From an uncultured Clostridia bacterium (GTDB lineage Bacteria; Bacillota; Clostridia; Oscillospirales; Acutalibacteraceae), in the NCBI GenBank assembly GCA_944384895.1, contig CALWVB010000103.1, forward strand, positions 1 through 52,660: a DNA stretch of 52,660 nt, written 5' to 3'. Positions 8,588 to 17,137 of the stretch are shown here, one piece after another. Below the pieces are notes generated by a model, which worked only from the letters and a program-made list of their open reading frames with translations, made no database searches and was not told the origin of the DNA. The position numbers and the translations under genes were made by a program. The first letter of the stretch is position 1. Each line of letters begins with the position of its first letter.

Positions 8588-9626
8588 AACAAGATGGATT
8601 GATTTTTCAGAACAGATGAAACGCGACTGTATGGAACAACATATTCCACAAGGTGCAACATTTGAATTAACTCCTTTATGTAATTTCAATTGTAAAATGT
8701 GTTACGTTCGCCTTACGCCGCAACAGATGAGTTGTAAGGGGAATCTAAAAACAGCTCAGGAATGGTTATCGCTCGGACGTCAAGCAATAAAAGCAGGAAC
8801 TTTGTTTTTATTGTTGACAGGAGGGGAGCCCTTTTCTAGAAAAGATTTTTGTGAAATATATAAGGGTTTATGTGAAATGGGCTTTCTTATTACAATCTAT
8901 TCTAATGGATATCTTATAACAGATGAAATAATAGAATGGCTAAAAGAAAGACCTCCTATTAAACTTAGAATAACGCTTTATGGTATGTCTGATGAAACAT
9001 ATAAAAATGTATGTGGAGTCAGTGATGGCTTTACAGTTGTACGCAGCAATATTCAGAAATTGTGTCGAGCGGGCATTTCAGTTTCTTTAGTTATGACAGT
9101 TATTAAAGATAATGCTCATGATTTAGATGCTGCCAGAGCTTGGGCAAAAGAAATGGATATTGCATTTAGATATACGAGAGAGATTGTAAAACCAGTTCGC
9201 GGCGCTGAAAGCGATGCTGAGCAAGTACGTTTTATAATGGGCAGTCTTTCAGAAAAACCTGATAAAGATATTCAAAGGGTAAAAGCTCTTTATCCACATG
9301 CATCTAATAATGCGATGGATATATGCGGAAGTAAGAATAGGTGCTTTTGGGTTAGTTGGAATGGTCATATGAGCATGTGCTCACTGATAGGTTCTATTTA
9401 TGAGCAGCCTTTTAAAGATGGGTTTATTTCTGCATGGAATAAGCTGTGTGAACGCATGAGTAAATTAAAAAAGCCGGAAAAATGTATAGATTGTAAATAT
9501 CAGAAATTTTGTACAGTATGTCCGGGCATATTAGAAGCGGAAACAGGAGATCCGGAACTATTGGACGAAACTATTTGCGCTAAAGCAAAAGCCCGGTATC
9601 ATATATATTCTATAGATGAGACATGA
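8571..9626 (+). CDS. Radical SAM/SPASM peptide-modifying enzyme
   Basis: A 351-aa radical SAM enzyme. Its CxxxCxxC motif at C37, C41, C44 (CNFNCKMC) binds the catalytic 4Fe-4S cluster, followed by a GGEP motif (LLTGGEPFSR). A SPASM-like C-terminus has Cys in CGSKNRC, a lone MCS, and CIDCKYQKFCTVC, enough for auxiliary clusters. Together with the overlapping PqqD-like partner and the small Cys-containing peptide encoded 14 bp downstream, the role is post-translational modification of that peptide. The chemistry (thioether, C-C or other crosslink) cannot be read from sequence. Anaerobic sulfatase maturase is a weaker alternative because no sulfatase is nearby. Confidence 0.9.
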   Translation: MKQLSETRWIDFSEQMKRDCMEQHIPQGATFELTPLCNFNCKMCYVRLTPQQMSCKGNLKTAQEWLSLGRQAIKAGTLFLLLTGGEPFSRKDFCEIYKGLCEMGFLITIYSNGYLITDEIIEWLKERPPIKLRITLYGMSDETYKNVCGVSDGFTVVRSNIQKLCRAGISVSLVMTVIKDNAHDLDAARAWAKEMDIAFRYTREIVKPVRGAESDAEQVRFIMGSLSEKPDKDIQRVKALYPHASNNAMDICGSKNRCFWVSWNGHMSMCSLIGSIYEQPFKDGFISAWNKLCERMSKLKKPEKCIDCKYQKFCTVCPGILEAETGDPELLDETICAKAKARYHIYSIDET

Positions 9627-9640
9627 AAGGAAGATAAACA

Positions 9641-9820
9641 ATGAAAAAAACTTATATAAAGCCAACAGCTAAACTTTTTGATATTAGCCTTGAAGAAAAA
9701 ATCGCAGCAGGCTGTTATGGCGGAGTTATATATGATTTTGCTGAAGCGGGATGTACAGAACAGGTGCGCGGCTATGATGGTTCTTGTACAGCAATTGGTG
9801 AATTAGAACAGGGCAGCTAA
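9641..9820 (+). CDS. Probable RiPP precursor peptide, 59 aa
   Basis: A small gene with an AGGAAG ribosome site 8 bases before its ATG. The product begins MKKTYIKPTAKLF and has a charged leader ending EEKIAAGC. A core follows with Cys at 25, 38 and 49, many Gly and aromatic residues, and a terminal QGS. The KP near the N-terminus and the xIAxxC transition are common in small clostridial peptides encoded beside radical SAM enzymes. It sits exactly between the radical SAM and HprK-like genes, where the substrate of such clusters is often encoded. A leader break near residues 23-25 is plausible but unproven. It has no transmembrane or Sec signal segment, so the ABC exporter is the likely route out. 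Confidence 0.8.
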   Translation: MKKTYIKPTAKLFDISLEEKIAAGCYGGVIYDFAEAGCTEQVRGYDGSCTAIGELEQGS

Positions 9821-9828
9821 TTAATATT

Positions 9829-10665
9829 ATGTTGTCTATATGCGATTTTCCAATTGAAATATCTGGGGCGGACAATGAAGTTATATCAAATTATGATAAA
9901 TTGTTCGCCTTATTTAAATCTAGTATTTTGCCTGAAAATACAAAATATTTGCTCAAAATTGAAGTTGAGAAAAAAGATGAGATAAAAATACCTGATTGTG
10001 ATTATGAACTCTTGCCGTTTTGCTTTTGTCAAGCTGATGAAGAATTAAAGGTTTGGAATCGTTATTCTACAACCGGTTATGTACAATTAATAAAACCCTG
10101 GAATAAAGCAAAAATTTTTGAAACGTCTCAAACAACAGATATTTTACGCTTAAATTTGTTTCAAATGGCTTTTTCATCATTTTTATACCTTAATAAAGGT
10201 GTATTTATGCATGGAGCAGTAGTTTCTTATAAAGATTACGGTATTATATTTACTGCATCTCCAGGAGGAGGAAAATCAACTCAGGCTCAGCTTTGGGGAA
10301 AATTATACCAGGCTCAAATATTAAACGGAGATAAAGCTATGATCCGTTTAAAAGACGGCTGTTGTATGGTATATGGATCTCCTTGGTCTGGATCATCAAA
10401 ATATAAACAAAATAAAGGCGTGCCATTAAAGGCTATTATATCCCTTCAAAAAGGAGATAATAATGAAATTTTCCGTGTTGCAAATCATCAAATATTACAG
10501 GAAATTGGCACGCATATTTATTATCCCTATTGGGATAAAGAATTGCTAAATATAAGCATGGATACGCTGAATGAAATATTACAGAATGTACCAGTTTATA
10601 TATTAAAATGCACGCCGGATGAAAGAGCGGTAAATTTAACTAAATATACAATATTTAAAGAGTGA
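9829..10665 (+). CDS. HPr kinase-like P-loop protein of the peptide cluster
   Basis: A 278-aa protein whose C-terminal half resembles the HPr serine kinase catalytic domain. A Walker A motif SPGGGKST lies at 144-151 (K149), preceded by FMHGAVVSYKDYG, as in HprK. The N-terminal half is unrelated to the HprK regulatory domain. Such kinases occur in lasso and other peptide clusters, where some phosphorylate the C-terminal Ser of the precursor; here the precursor also ends in Ser. The gene begins 8 bp after the precursor stop without a clear ribosome site, suggesting coupled translation. Its stop overlaps the next start (TGATG). A true catabolite-repression HprK is unlikely given length and context. 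Confidence 0.75.
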   Translation: MLSICDFPIEISGADNEVISNYDKLFALFKSSILPENTKYLLKIEVEKKDEIKIPDCDYELLPFCFCQADEELKVWNRYSTTGYVQLIKPWNKAKIFETSQTTDILRLNLFQMAFSSFLYLNKGVFMHGAVVSYKDYGIIFTASPGGGKSTQAQLWGKLYQAQILNGDKAMIRLKDGCCMVYGSPWSGSSKYKQNKGVPLKAIISLQKGDNNEIFRVANHQILQEIGTHIYYPYWDKELLNISMDTLNEILQNVPVYILKCTPDERAVNLTKYTIFKE

Positions 10666-11165
10666 TGGGAATAAGTATGGGTAATGATTTAAAGAATATG
10701 AGTAAAAATGCCTTTGATGAATTTTGGTCACAGGTGGCTATAGATGAGGAATATGCCATATTGGTAACAGGAAATAGTATGTATCCTTTTCTATACCATA
10801 ATAAATCTATTGTATATGTAGTGAAGAAACTGCACTATAATTTAAAAAAAGGCGACATTATTCTATTTCAAAGGAATGATGGCGCTTTTGTTTTACATAG
10901 AGTTATAAAAATATGTTCACAAAAATTCCTATATGTTAACGGTGATGCTCAAAGCTGGAAAGAAGAAATAAATACAGATCAGATACGTGCACAGGTGATA
11001 AAGATCCGCCGGACAAATAACATATTTTCAGTAAATAACTTAAGATATCGTATATGTGTAAAATTTTGGATGATATTATTTCCAATCCGGCCGTTTCTTT
11101 TTAAATGCAGGGCAAAATATATCAGAGAAAGGGAGCGCCTATGGGGCGAAAAGTTAAAAGAATAA
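10665..11165 (+). CDS. S24/S26-type signal peptidase-like protein
   Basis: A 166-aa protein with the S26 fold. The nucleophile is in TGNSMYPFL (S38), then KKGDIILFQR, then VLHRV with H78 where Lys-type bacterial signal peptidases have Lys. This makes it a SipW/ER-type Ser-His enzyme. Near the C-terminus a hydrophobic stretch (VKFWMILFPIRPFLF) may touch the membrane; no N-terminal anchor is seen. I use the ATG at 10665, which overlaps the previous stop; a GTG at 10662 and an ATG at 10677 are alternatives. In this cluster it probably processes the modified peptide. The next gene starts 25 bp before its stop. Confidence 0.75.
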   Translation: MGISMGNDLKNMSKNAFDEFWSQVAIDEEYAILVTGNSMYPFLYHNKSIVYVVKKLHYNLKKGDIILFQRNDGAFVLHRVIKICSQKFLYVNGDAQSWKEEINTDQIRAQVIKIRRTNNIFSVNNLRYRICVKFWMILFPIRPFLFKCRAKYIRERERLWGEKLKE

Positions 11166-12832
11166 TAAAAAATTATAATATAAATTGGCATAATATACAT
11201 TGGATGTATCAAATATCCGCTCCATATAGAAAATCAATATTAGGACTTATCTTATTAAAATGTATAATGGTTGCTATTGGTATAGCCATGGCAGCGGTTA
11301 ATAAATATATAGTTGATTTAGCCAGTTCTTCCCTTGATATGACAGGAAATATCATACTAGCGGTATTTTTAACAGCGCTATCTTTAATCGGAGGTATTTT
11401 GCTTGGCGTATGGTCGGTTAAGCTTACCGAACAATATTCCTATCATATACGAAATCAAATGTATCAGCATATTTTGCGCAGCACATGGAAAGCGCGAGTT
11501 ACTCAGCATAGTGAAGAGATGTTATCCCGTTTGACAAGCGATGTCAATATGGTAACCAGCGGGATTGTAAATGTATCAATTGCTATAGTGTCCACCATTG
11601 TTCAGCTTATTATGGCCTTTTTCTTATTATGGCATTATGATTGGACATTAGCTTTATTTGCACTGATTACAGGCCCAGTTGCAGCAATAGTCAGTATATA
11701 TTTTGGACGTAAGCTAAAAAAGGTACAGAAAAATCTGCAGCAGACAGAAGCTGATTACCGGGTTTATTTACAAGAACAAATTAGCAATGCTGATGTAATA
11801 AAAGCATTTGAAAAAGAAGCTGAAAGTATAACTAAATTAGATGAGCTTCAAAAAAAGCGTATGTATTGGGTTGAGCAAAAAAATAAATGGAAAGTACTTA
11901 TGGGTACAGGTATCAGTTTTGTATTTTCCGGTACATATTTATTTGCCTTTATAACTGCTGCATTAAAAATAGCAGCAGGTGTTATTACATATGGCACAAT
12001 GACAGCATTTTTATCATTAGTAAATCAAATACAAACGCCTATATACACATTATCTAGCTTATTGCCGCAAATAGTAGGGGTATTAGCGTCTGCCGGGCGT
12101 ATAATGGAAATTTCTGATATGCCTATAGAAGAAGATTTAAAATCAGAAAATCAATATGAAAGCATGGCTGAAAAAGCAGGTATACAGGCAAAAGATATCA
12201 GTTTTTCATATGATGGAAAACGTGAAATATTATCAAAATTATCATTTAATATAACTCCAGGCCAGATAGCGGTTATCACGGGGCCTTCAGGAATTGGAAA
12301 GACTACTTTAATTAGAATATTACTAGGATTTTTACATTGTGATAGCGGAGAACTTGTATATATTAATGAAAATGAAGAAAAAATTATATGTTCAGCTAAC
12401 ACAAGAAAATATATAAGCTATGTACCGCAGGGCAATACATTATTTAGCGGAACGATAGCTGATAATTTAAAAATGGGTTATTCAAAGGCAACGTTAGAAC
12501 AAATGCAGCAGGCATTAAAAATTGCATGCGCATGGGAATTTGTAGAAAAACTGCCGTCAGGTATAAATACAGTTATAGGAGAAAAAGCAAATGGATTATC
12601 GGAAGGACAAGCTCAAAGGATAGCAATAGCAAGAGCTGTTATACGTCCGGCGCCGATATTAATTTTAGATGAAGCTACATCAGCTTTAGATGAAAATACA
12701 GAAAGAAATATATTAGATAACTTACATAATATAAAAAATGGACAAACATGTTTTGTTGTAAGCCATCGAAATATGATTAAGGAATATGCTGATCAGGTGA
12801 TTGATCTTAAGCAGGAGGATGGTAATTTGTGA
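11141..12832 (+). CDS. ABC exporter (fused membrane and ATPase domains)
   Basis: A 563-aa half-transporter of the ABC peptide/drug exporter type. The six-helix membrane domain spans about 25-320. The nucleotide-binding domain has Walker A GPSGIGKTT from 381, signature LSEGQ at 486-490, Walker B ILILDEATSALD and a switch His (VSHR). No N-terminal C39 peptidase domain is present, fitting separate processing by the S26-like protein. I start at the ATG at 11141, which has an AAGGGAG ribosome site; an upstream in-frame start at 11105 lacks one. The stop overlaps the GTG start of the dehydratase gene, tying the peptide cluster to the glycan locus. Confidence 0.88.
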   Translation: MGRKVKRIIKNYNINWHNIHWMYQISAPYRKSILGLILLKCIMVAIGIAMAAVNKYIVDLASSSLDMTGNIILAVFLTALSLIGGILLGVWSVKLTEQYSYHIRNQMYQHILRSTWKARVTQHSEEMLSRLTSDVNMVTSGIVNVSIAIVSTIVQLIMAFFLLWHYDWTLALFALITGPVAAIVSIYFGRKLKKVQKNLQQTEADYRVYLQEQISNADVIKAFEKEAESITKLDELQKKRMYWVEQKNKWKVLMGTGISFVFSGTYLFAFITAALKIAAGVITYGTMTAFLSLVNQIQTPIYTLSSLLPQIVGVLASAGRIMEISDMPIEEDLKSENQYESMAEKAGIQAKDISFSYDGKREILSKLSFNITPGQIAVITGPSGIGKTTLIRILLGFLHCDSGELVYINENEEKIICSANTRKYISYVPQGNTLFSGTIADNLKMGYSKATLEQMQQALKIACAWEFVEKLPSGINTVIGEKANGLSEGQAQRIAIARAVIRPAPILILDEATSALDENTERNILDNLHNIKNGQTCFVVSHRNMIKEYADQVIDLKQEDGNL

Positions 12833-14781
12833 AAGAGTATTTAAAGCAGCTACCTTCTAAATTAAAAAAATATAAAAGTAATGGATTCTTTTTATTTTCT
12901 GATATTTTAGTGCAGTATATATGTGGAATTATTATGTTTGCTGTTATGCAGTATCAATTTTCTGATATAGCTAATATATTCAATATACAGCATATGTTTA
13001 TTTGTTTATCAGTATTGGCATTGTGTACGATATTTTTCTATATATTATTTCGTATGTACGGAAAATTATGGAGATATGCAAAAGGAAAAGAATATTTATT
13101 ATTATTTTTACAATCTGCATGCAGCTATACAATGTATTTTTTAATCGGTACATTTTTTAAATGGTTACGTATACCTGTTGTACTTTTGTTAGGAATAAGT
13201 TCACTATCTATAGTTTTTATGCTGTTAATAAGATTTTCAATGGAAATATGCTATAAACGGACTGTTCATCAAAGCAAACAGGATAAAACATATGTAGCGA
13301 TAGTTGGAGCAGGAGACGGCGGTAATACATTATTGGATGAAATACAAAGGAATCCTGAAAGCCCATATATACCATATTGCTTTTTTGATGATGATCCGGA
13401 TAAAATAGGTAAATTTATCAGAAATGTTGAAGTGAAGGGAAGTATAAATCAGCTCCCTAAAATATTATCAGGTACGCCTGTTGGAGAAGTTATTATTGCT
13501 ATACCATCACTTAATAATAAACGTAGAAAAGAAATCGTGGATATATGTATGACAGCGCATATGCGGGTAAAATTATTGCCTAGTATGCTCAATTTGATTG
13601 AAGACGGTAATCTTAGCCGACAAATGAGGGAAGTACAAATTGAGGATTTATTGGGACGCGAACCAATTAAACTAAATAATAGCTGTGTAAATAATATGTT
13701 AAAAGGACAAGTTGTAATGGTAACAGGCGGAGGAGGTTCTATTGGATCTGAATTATCCCGCCAAATTGCTGCATGTAATCCCAAACAACTGATAATTTTA
13801 GATATTTATGAAAATAATGCTTATTATTTACAACAAGAACTAAAACAAAAATATGGCAGGAAATTAAATTTAAAAATAGAAATAGCATCTGTAAGGGATG
13901 CTCAGCGCATGAATGAGCTTATTAGATTTTACCGTCCGGATTATATTTATCATGCAGCAGCACATAAGCATGTGCCGTTAATGGAAGATTGTCCTGGCGA
14001 AGCAATTAAAAATAACGTATTTGGTACATATAATACAGCTATAGCAGCACGACGTTGGGGAGTCAAAAAATTTGTATTAATTTCAACCGATAAAGCAGTC
14101 AATCCAACAAATGTTATGGGTGCGACTAAAAGATTATGCGAACTTATTGTACAAAGTCTTAATAAACCTGGGAGTACAGAATTTTGTGCCGTACGTTTTG
14201 GCAATGTATTAGGTTCAAACGGCTCGGTTATACCTCATTTTCAGCATCAAATATCAATAGGTGGACCGGTAACAATAACAGATAAACGGATAATACGTTA
14301 TTTTATGAGTATACCAGAAGCAGCACAGCTTGTACTTCAAGCAGGAGCTATAGCAAAAACAGGAGAAGTATTTGTGCTTGATATGGGAGAACCGGTAAAA
14401 ATCCTGAGTTTAGCTGAAAAACTTATTTGTTTATCAGGTTTTGAGCCTTATATTGATATCCCAATTGTGGAAATAGGATTGCGGCCAGGTGAAAAATTAT
14501 ATGAAGAATTACTTGTCCAAAAAGATATAATGACAAAAACAGAAAACAGCAAAATATTTATAGATTATCAACCGCATATTTCAGAATCATACATAGTGGA
14601 AATATTAGAATCTTTATCTAATGCTTTAAAGACAGGCCAAGATGAAGATATAATTGCATCTTTGCGAAAAGCTGTACCGACATTCCGGGAAGCTAATGAA
14701 GTTAATAAGAAACATTTTGAACATAAAAATACTGATAATGAGAATAAACGACATAAGATATCGCTTCAGTCAGCTATATAA
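12829..14781 (+). CDS. Membrane UDP-sugar 4,6-dehydratase (PglF/CapD type)
   Basis: A 650-aa protein of the FlaA1/PglF/CapD family, expected to convert UDP-GlcNAc to the 4-keto-6-deoxy sugar. About four N-terminal membrane helices (roughly 20-145) are followed by a CoA-binding-like Rossmann fold (VAIVGAGDGG, about 155-270) and the SDR catalytic domain (VMVTGGGGSIGSE near 296). The active-site stretch STDKAVNPTNVMGATKR has Met in place of the usual Tyr of YxxxK, as is normal in this family. It starts with GTG overlapping the ABC exporter stop by 4 bp. With the aminotransferase, acetyltransferase and phosphoglycosyl transferase downstream it makes up a bacillosamine-type pathway. Confidence 0.9.
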   Translation: MKEYLKQLPSKLKKYKSNGFFLFSDILVQYICGIIMFAVMQYQFSDIANIFNIQHMFICLSVLALCTIFFYILFRMYGKLWRYAKGKEYLLLFLQSACSYTMYFLIGTFFKWLRIPVVLLLGISSLSIVFMLLIRFSMEICYKRTVHQSKQDKTYVAIVGAGDGGNTLLDEIQRNPESPYIPYCFFDDDPDKIGKFIRNVEVKGSINQLPKILSGTPVGEVIIAIPSLNNKRRKEIVDICMTAHMRVKLLPSMLNLIEDGNLSRQMREVQIEDLLGREPIKLNNSCVNNMLKGQVVMVTGGGGSIGSELSRQIAACNPKQLIILDIYENNAYYLQQELKQKYGRKLNLKIEIASVRDAQRMNELIRFYRPDYIYHAAAHKHVPLMEDCPGEAIKNNVFGTYNTAIAARRWGVKKFVLISTDKAVNPTNVMGATKRLCELIVQSLNKPGSTEFCAVRFGNVLGSNGSVIPHFQHQISIGGPVTITDKRIIRYFMSIPEAAQLVLQAGAIAKTGEVFVLDMGEPVKILSLAEKLICLSGFEPYIDIPIVEIGLRPGEKLYEELLVQKDIMTKTENSKIFIDYQPHISESYIVEILESLSNALKTGQDEDIIASLRKAVPTFREANEVNKKHFEHKNTDNENKRHKISLQSAI

Positions 14782-14903
14782 AGCTTATACATATTTATAT
14801 TAAATTACATATACAAAATAGGTTTAGATATTACAGATCAAAAAATCGTATTATAAAACTAATCTATATAAAACAACTGGAAATATAAAAGTACCGTTTA
14901 AGT

Positions 14904-15074
14904 GGGGCGCCTGCGCAGCGCATCTTTTAGATGCGCTAAAAAGCAAAATAATTTAAAAATACGCATACCTGAGTTGATAAAAGGAAACAGAGTTTTTTTA
15001 ATAAGCAGTACTTAATATGGAAAATTATTTTGCATTGCACCGCCATATTTTATATGGCGGTACGCAGGCGCCCC
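14904..15074 (-). repeat. Cloverleaf repeat, copy A
   Basis: A 171-bp GC-rich unit in the 435-bp gap between the dehydratase and aminotransferase genes, inverted relative to copy B. Outer stem GGGGCGCCTGCG (14904-14915) pairs with 15063-15074. The first arm is AGCGCATCT-TTT-AGATGCGCT (14917-14937). The inner stem GCAAAATAATTT (14943-14954) pairs exactly with 15022-15033. The second arm is CCGCCATAT-TTT-ATATGGCGG (15040-15060). The flank GTACCGTTTA before it matches the outer box of other copies. It does not code. The rest of the gap is AT-rich without other features. Confidence 0.92.
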
Positions 15075-15216
15075 CTTTTCAAGGGAACGTGACCGTACAT
15101 GATTAAATAAAGTATGTTTAAATTTATTACTTATTTATGTGGGTTATGAGACGTTGGATTAATAATAGTTTTTATTATTAATAAAATAAAGATTACAAAA
15201 AAAGAGGATATTTATA

Positions 15217-16386
15217 ATGAAAATATATTTATCTCCTCCTAATATGGGAGGAACAGAAATAAAATATATAAATAGAGCGTTTGATACAAATTGGATAGCG
15301 CCCAATGGACCTGAGCTTAATGCTTTTGAAAAAGCTGTTTGTGAATATATTAATATGGATAATGCATTAGCGGTATCGTCAGGTACAGCTGCCATTCATT
15401 TAGCATTAAGATGGTTGGGAATAAAACAAGGCGATTATGTATTTTGTTCTGATTTTACATTTATAGGTTCCTGTGACGCTGTCTTATATGAAAAAGCTAC
15501 CCCTATTTTTATAGACAGCGAACCGGATACATGGAATATGTCGCCGGTTTCATTAGAAAAAGCTTTTATTTGGGCGAAAAAAGAAAATAAACTGCCAAAA
15601 GCGGTTATTATTGTTGATCTTTATGGAGAAAGCGCTGATTGGGATGCACTAATACCAATTTGTAAAAAATACGGCGTACCTATATTAGAAGATGCAGCCG
15701 AAGCAATAGGCGCTACATATAAAGGGAAAAAATGTGGATCATTTGGCGATATTTCTATTTTTAGCTTTAATGGAAATAAACTTATAACGACTTCCGGCGG
15801 CGGGATGGTTTTATCAAATAATAAAGCGGCAATTGATAAAATGCGTTTTTGGTCAACTCAGGCTAGAGAAAACTTTATACATTATGAACATTGCGAATAC
15901 GGATATAATTATAGGCTGTCCAATATCTGTGCGGCAATAGGTTTAGGTCAAATGGAATTCTTGCAAACAAAACTTGATATACGCCGTAAAATACATGAAA
16001 GATATATAAAAGGCTGTGAAGATTTGCCGGTAAATATAAAAGAAGCTTCAGAAAAAGGCAAGTCAAATTATTGGTTAAATCTGCTTATGCTTAATGAAAA
16101 AATAATCACTCCGGAACAGCTTGTTACATATCTGCAACAAAAGGGAATAGAAGCTAGGCCCGTATGGAAACCTATGCATATGCAGCCTTTATTTAAAGAT
16201 GCAATATCATTTTCACATTATGATAAAGAATTTTTGGATGAAATATTATTTAACAAGGCTGTATGTTTGCCAAGCGGAGATGGTATGAGCAATGAGCAGC
16301 AACAGGAAGTTATTAATGAAATAAAAAAAGCTATTAAAATTTATACTGATAATAAAAATGAGGTGAATAAAACATATGCTGTATAA
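15217..16386 (+). CDS. DegT/DnrJ/EryC1 sugar aminotransferase (PglE-like)
   Basis: A 389-aa PLP-dependent aminotransferase predicted to put an amino group at C4 of the 4-keto-6-deoxy sugar made by the dehydratase. It begins KIYLSPPNMGGTE, has the substrate-site SSGTAAIHLAL near 52-62 and an EDAAEAIGA cofactor strand, and carries the PLP lysine at K188 (SFNGNKLITT). Length is typical. An AGAGGA ribosome site lies 8-9 bases before the ATG. The 3-prime end overlaps the phosphoglycosyl transferase gene by 11 bp, so these two are translationally linked. Confidence 0.9.
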   Translation: MKIYLSPPNMGGTEIKYINRAFDTNWIAPNGPELNAFEKAVCEYINMDNALAVSSGTAAIHLALRWLGIKQGDYVFCSDFTFIGSCDAVLYEKATPIFIDSEPDTWNMSPVSLEKAFIWAKKENKLPKAVIIVDLYGESADWDALIPICKKYGVPILEDAAEAIGATYKGKKCGSFGDISIFSFNGNKLITTSGGGMVLSNNKAAIDKMRFWSTQARENFIHYEHCEYGYNYRLSNICAAIGLGQMEFLQTKLDIRRKIHERYIKGCEDLPVNIKEASEKGKSNYWLNLLMLNEKIITPEQLVTYLQQKGIEARPVWKPMHMQPLFKDAISFSHYDKEFLDEILFNKAVCLPSGDGMSNEQQQEVINEIKKAIKIYTDNKNEVNKTYAV

Positions 16387-17035
16387 ACGGTATATAAAAC
16401 GCTTATTAGATATTTTTTTATCAGTTATAGCTTTAATTGTGCTTTCAATACCAATGTTAATAGTCGCACTGCTTGTCAGGATAAAAATAGGTTCTCCTGT
16501 TTTATTCCGGCAAAAAAGGATTGGAAAAGATGAAAAAGAATTTATGCTTTTAAAATTCCGGACAATGCTTGAATTACGGGATGAAAATGGAGTTTATCTT
16601 CCTGATACAGAACGCATAACAAAATTTGGACGTTTTTTACGTACTACTTCAATTGATGAATTACCCAGTTTAATTAATATTATAAAAGGCGATATGAGTA
16701 TAATTGGACCGCGTCCTTTACCTGCAAGATATTTAAACCGTTATAATGAACGGCAGCATCGCAGGCATGAGGTACGGCCAGGATTATCCAGCCCATCTGT
16801 AGTACAGGGACGAAATTTATTAAGCTGGGAAGACCAATTTGAACAAGATGTTCAATATGTGGAAGGTATAAGCTTTTGGATGGATTTAAAAAGTATATTT
16901 AAAACTGTAAGTATTGTTTTTTCCGGCAAAGGAGCAACTTCTGATGATGGAGATGCACGTTGTGAATTTATTGGTATAGCAGATATAAATGATCTAAAAG
17001 ATCCGGAAAATAATTATATGAAATTACATAAATAG
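16376..17035 (+). CDS. Monotopic phosphoglycosyl transferase (PglC-like)
   Basis: A 219-aa bacterial sugar transferase that would move a phospho-sugar from UDP to undecaprenyl phosphate, the first membrane step of glycan assembly. One N-terminal reentrant membrane helix (DIFLSVIALIVLSIPMLIVA) is followed by FRQKRIGKDEKEFMLLKFRT, then the catalytic Asp-Glu pair D94-E95 (SIDELPSL) and KGDMSIIGPRPL. Size is that of the minimal PglC type rather than the long WbaP type. It overlaps the aminotransferase gene and precedes the acetyltransferase. Confidence 0.92.
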   Translation: MLYKRYIKRLLDIFLSVIALIVLSIPMLIVALLVRIKIGSPVLFRQKRIGKDEKEFMLLKFRTMLELRDENGVYLPDTERITKFGRFLRTTSIDELPSLINIIKGDMSIIGPRPLPARYLNRYNERQHRRHEVRPGLSSPSVVQGRNLLSWEDQFEQDVQYVEGISFWMDLKSIFKTVSIVFSGKGATSDDGDARCEFIGIADINDLKDPENNYMKLHK

Positions 17036-17137
17036 TTAAAATATAACGAAAAAATTACTAAGAAAGGCGCGATACTATTGCATAAATAAAGCTGTTTTTA
17101 GCTAATTTGTGTGGATATTTTGTATCGAACAATTAAT

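Noticed and set aside
8254-8661. Minus-strand frame of 135 codons
   Set aside because: It lies opposite the PqqD-like and radical SAM genes and the promoter leader, and has no ribosome site or recognisable product.
9829-10665. HprK-like gene as the housekeeping HPr kinase/phosphorylase
   Set aside because: The regulatory N-terminal domain is missing and the gene is embedded between a peptide precursor and a peptidase gene.
14904-15074. Cloverleaf repeats as simple rho-independent terminators
   Set aside because: Stems are not consistently followed by T runs, two are found within likely operons, and the inner stem plus conserved flanks are not explained by termination.
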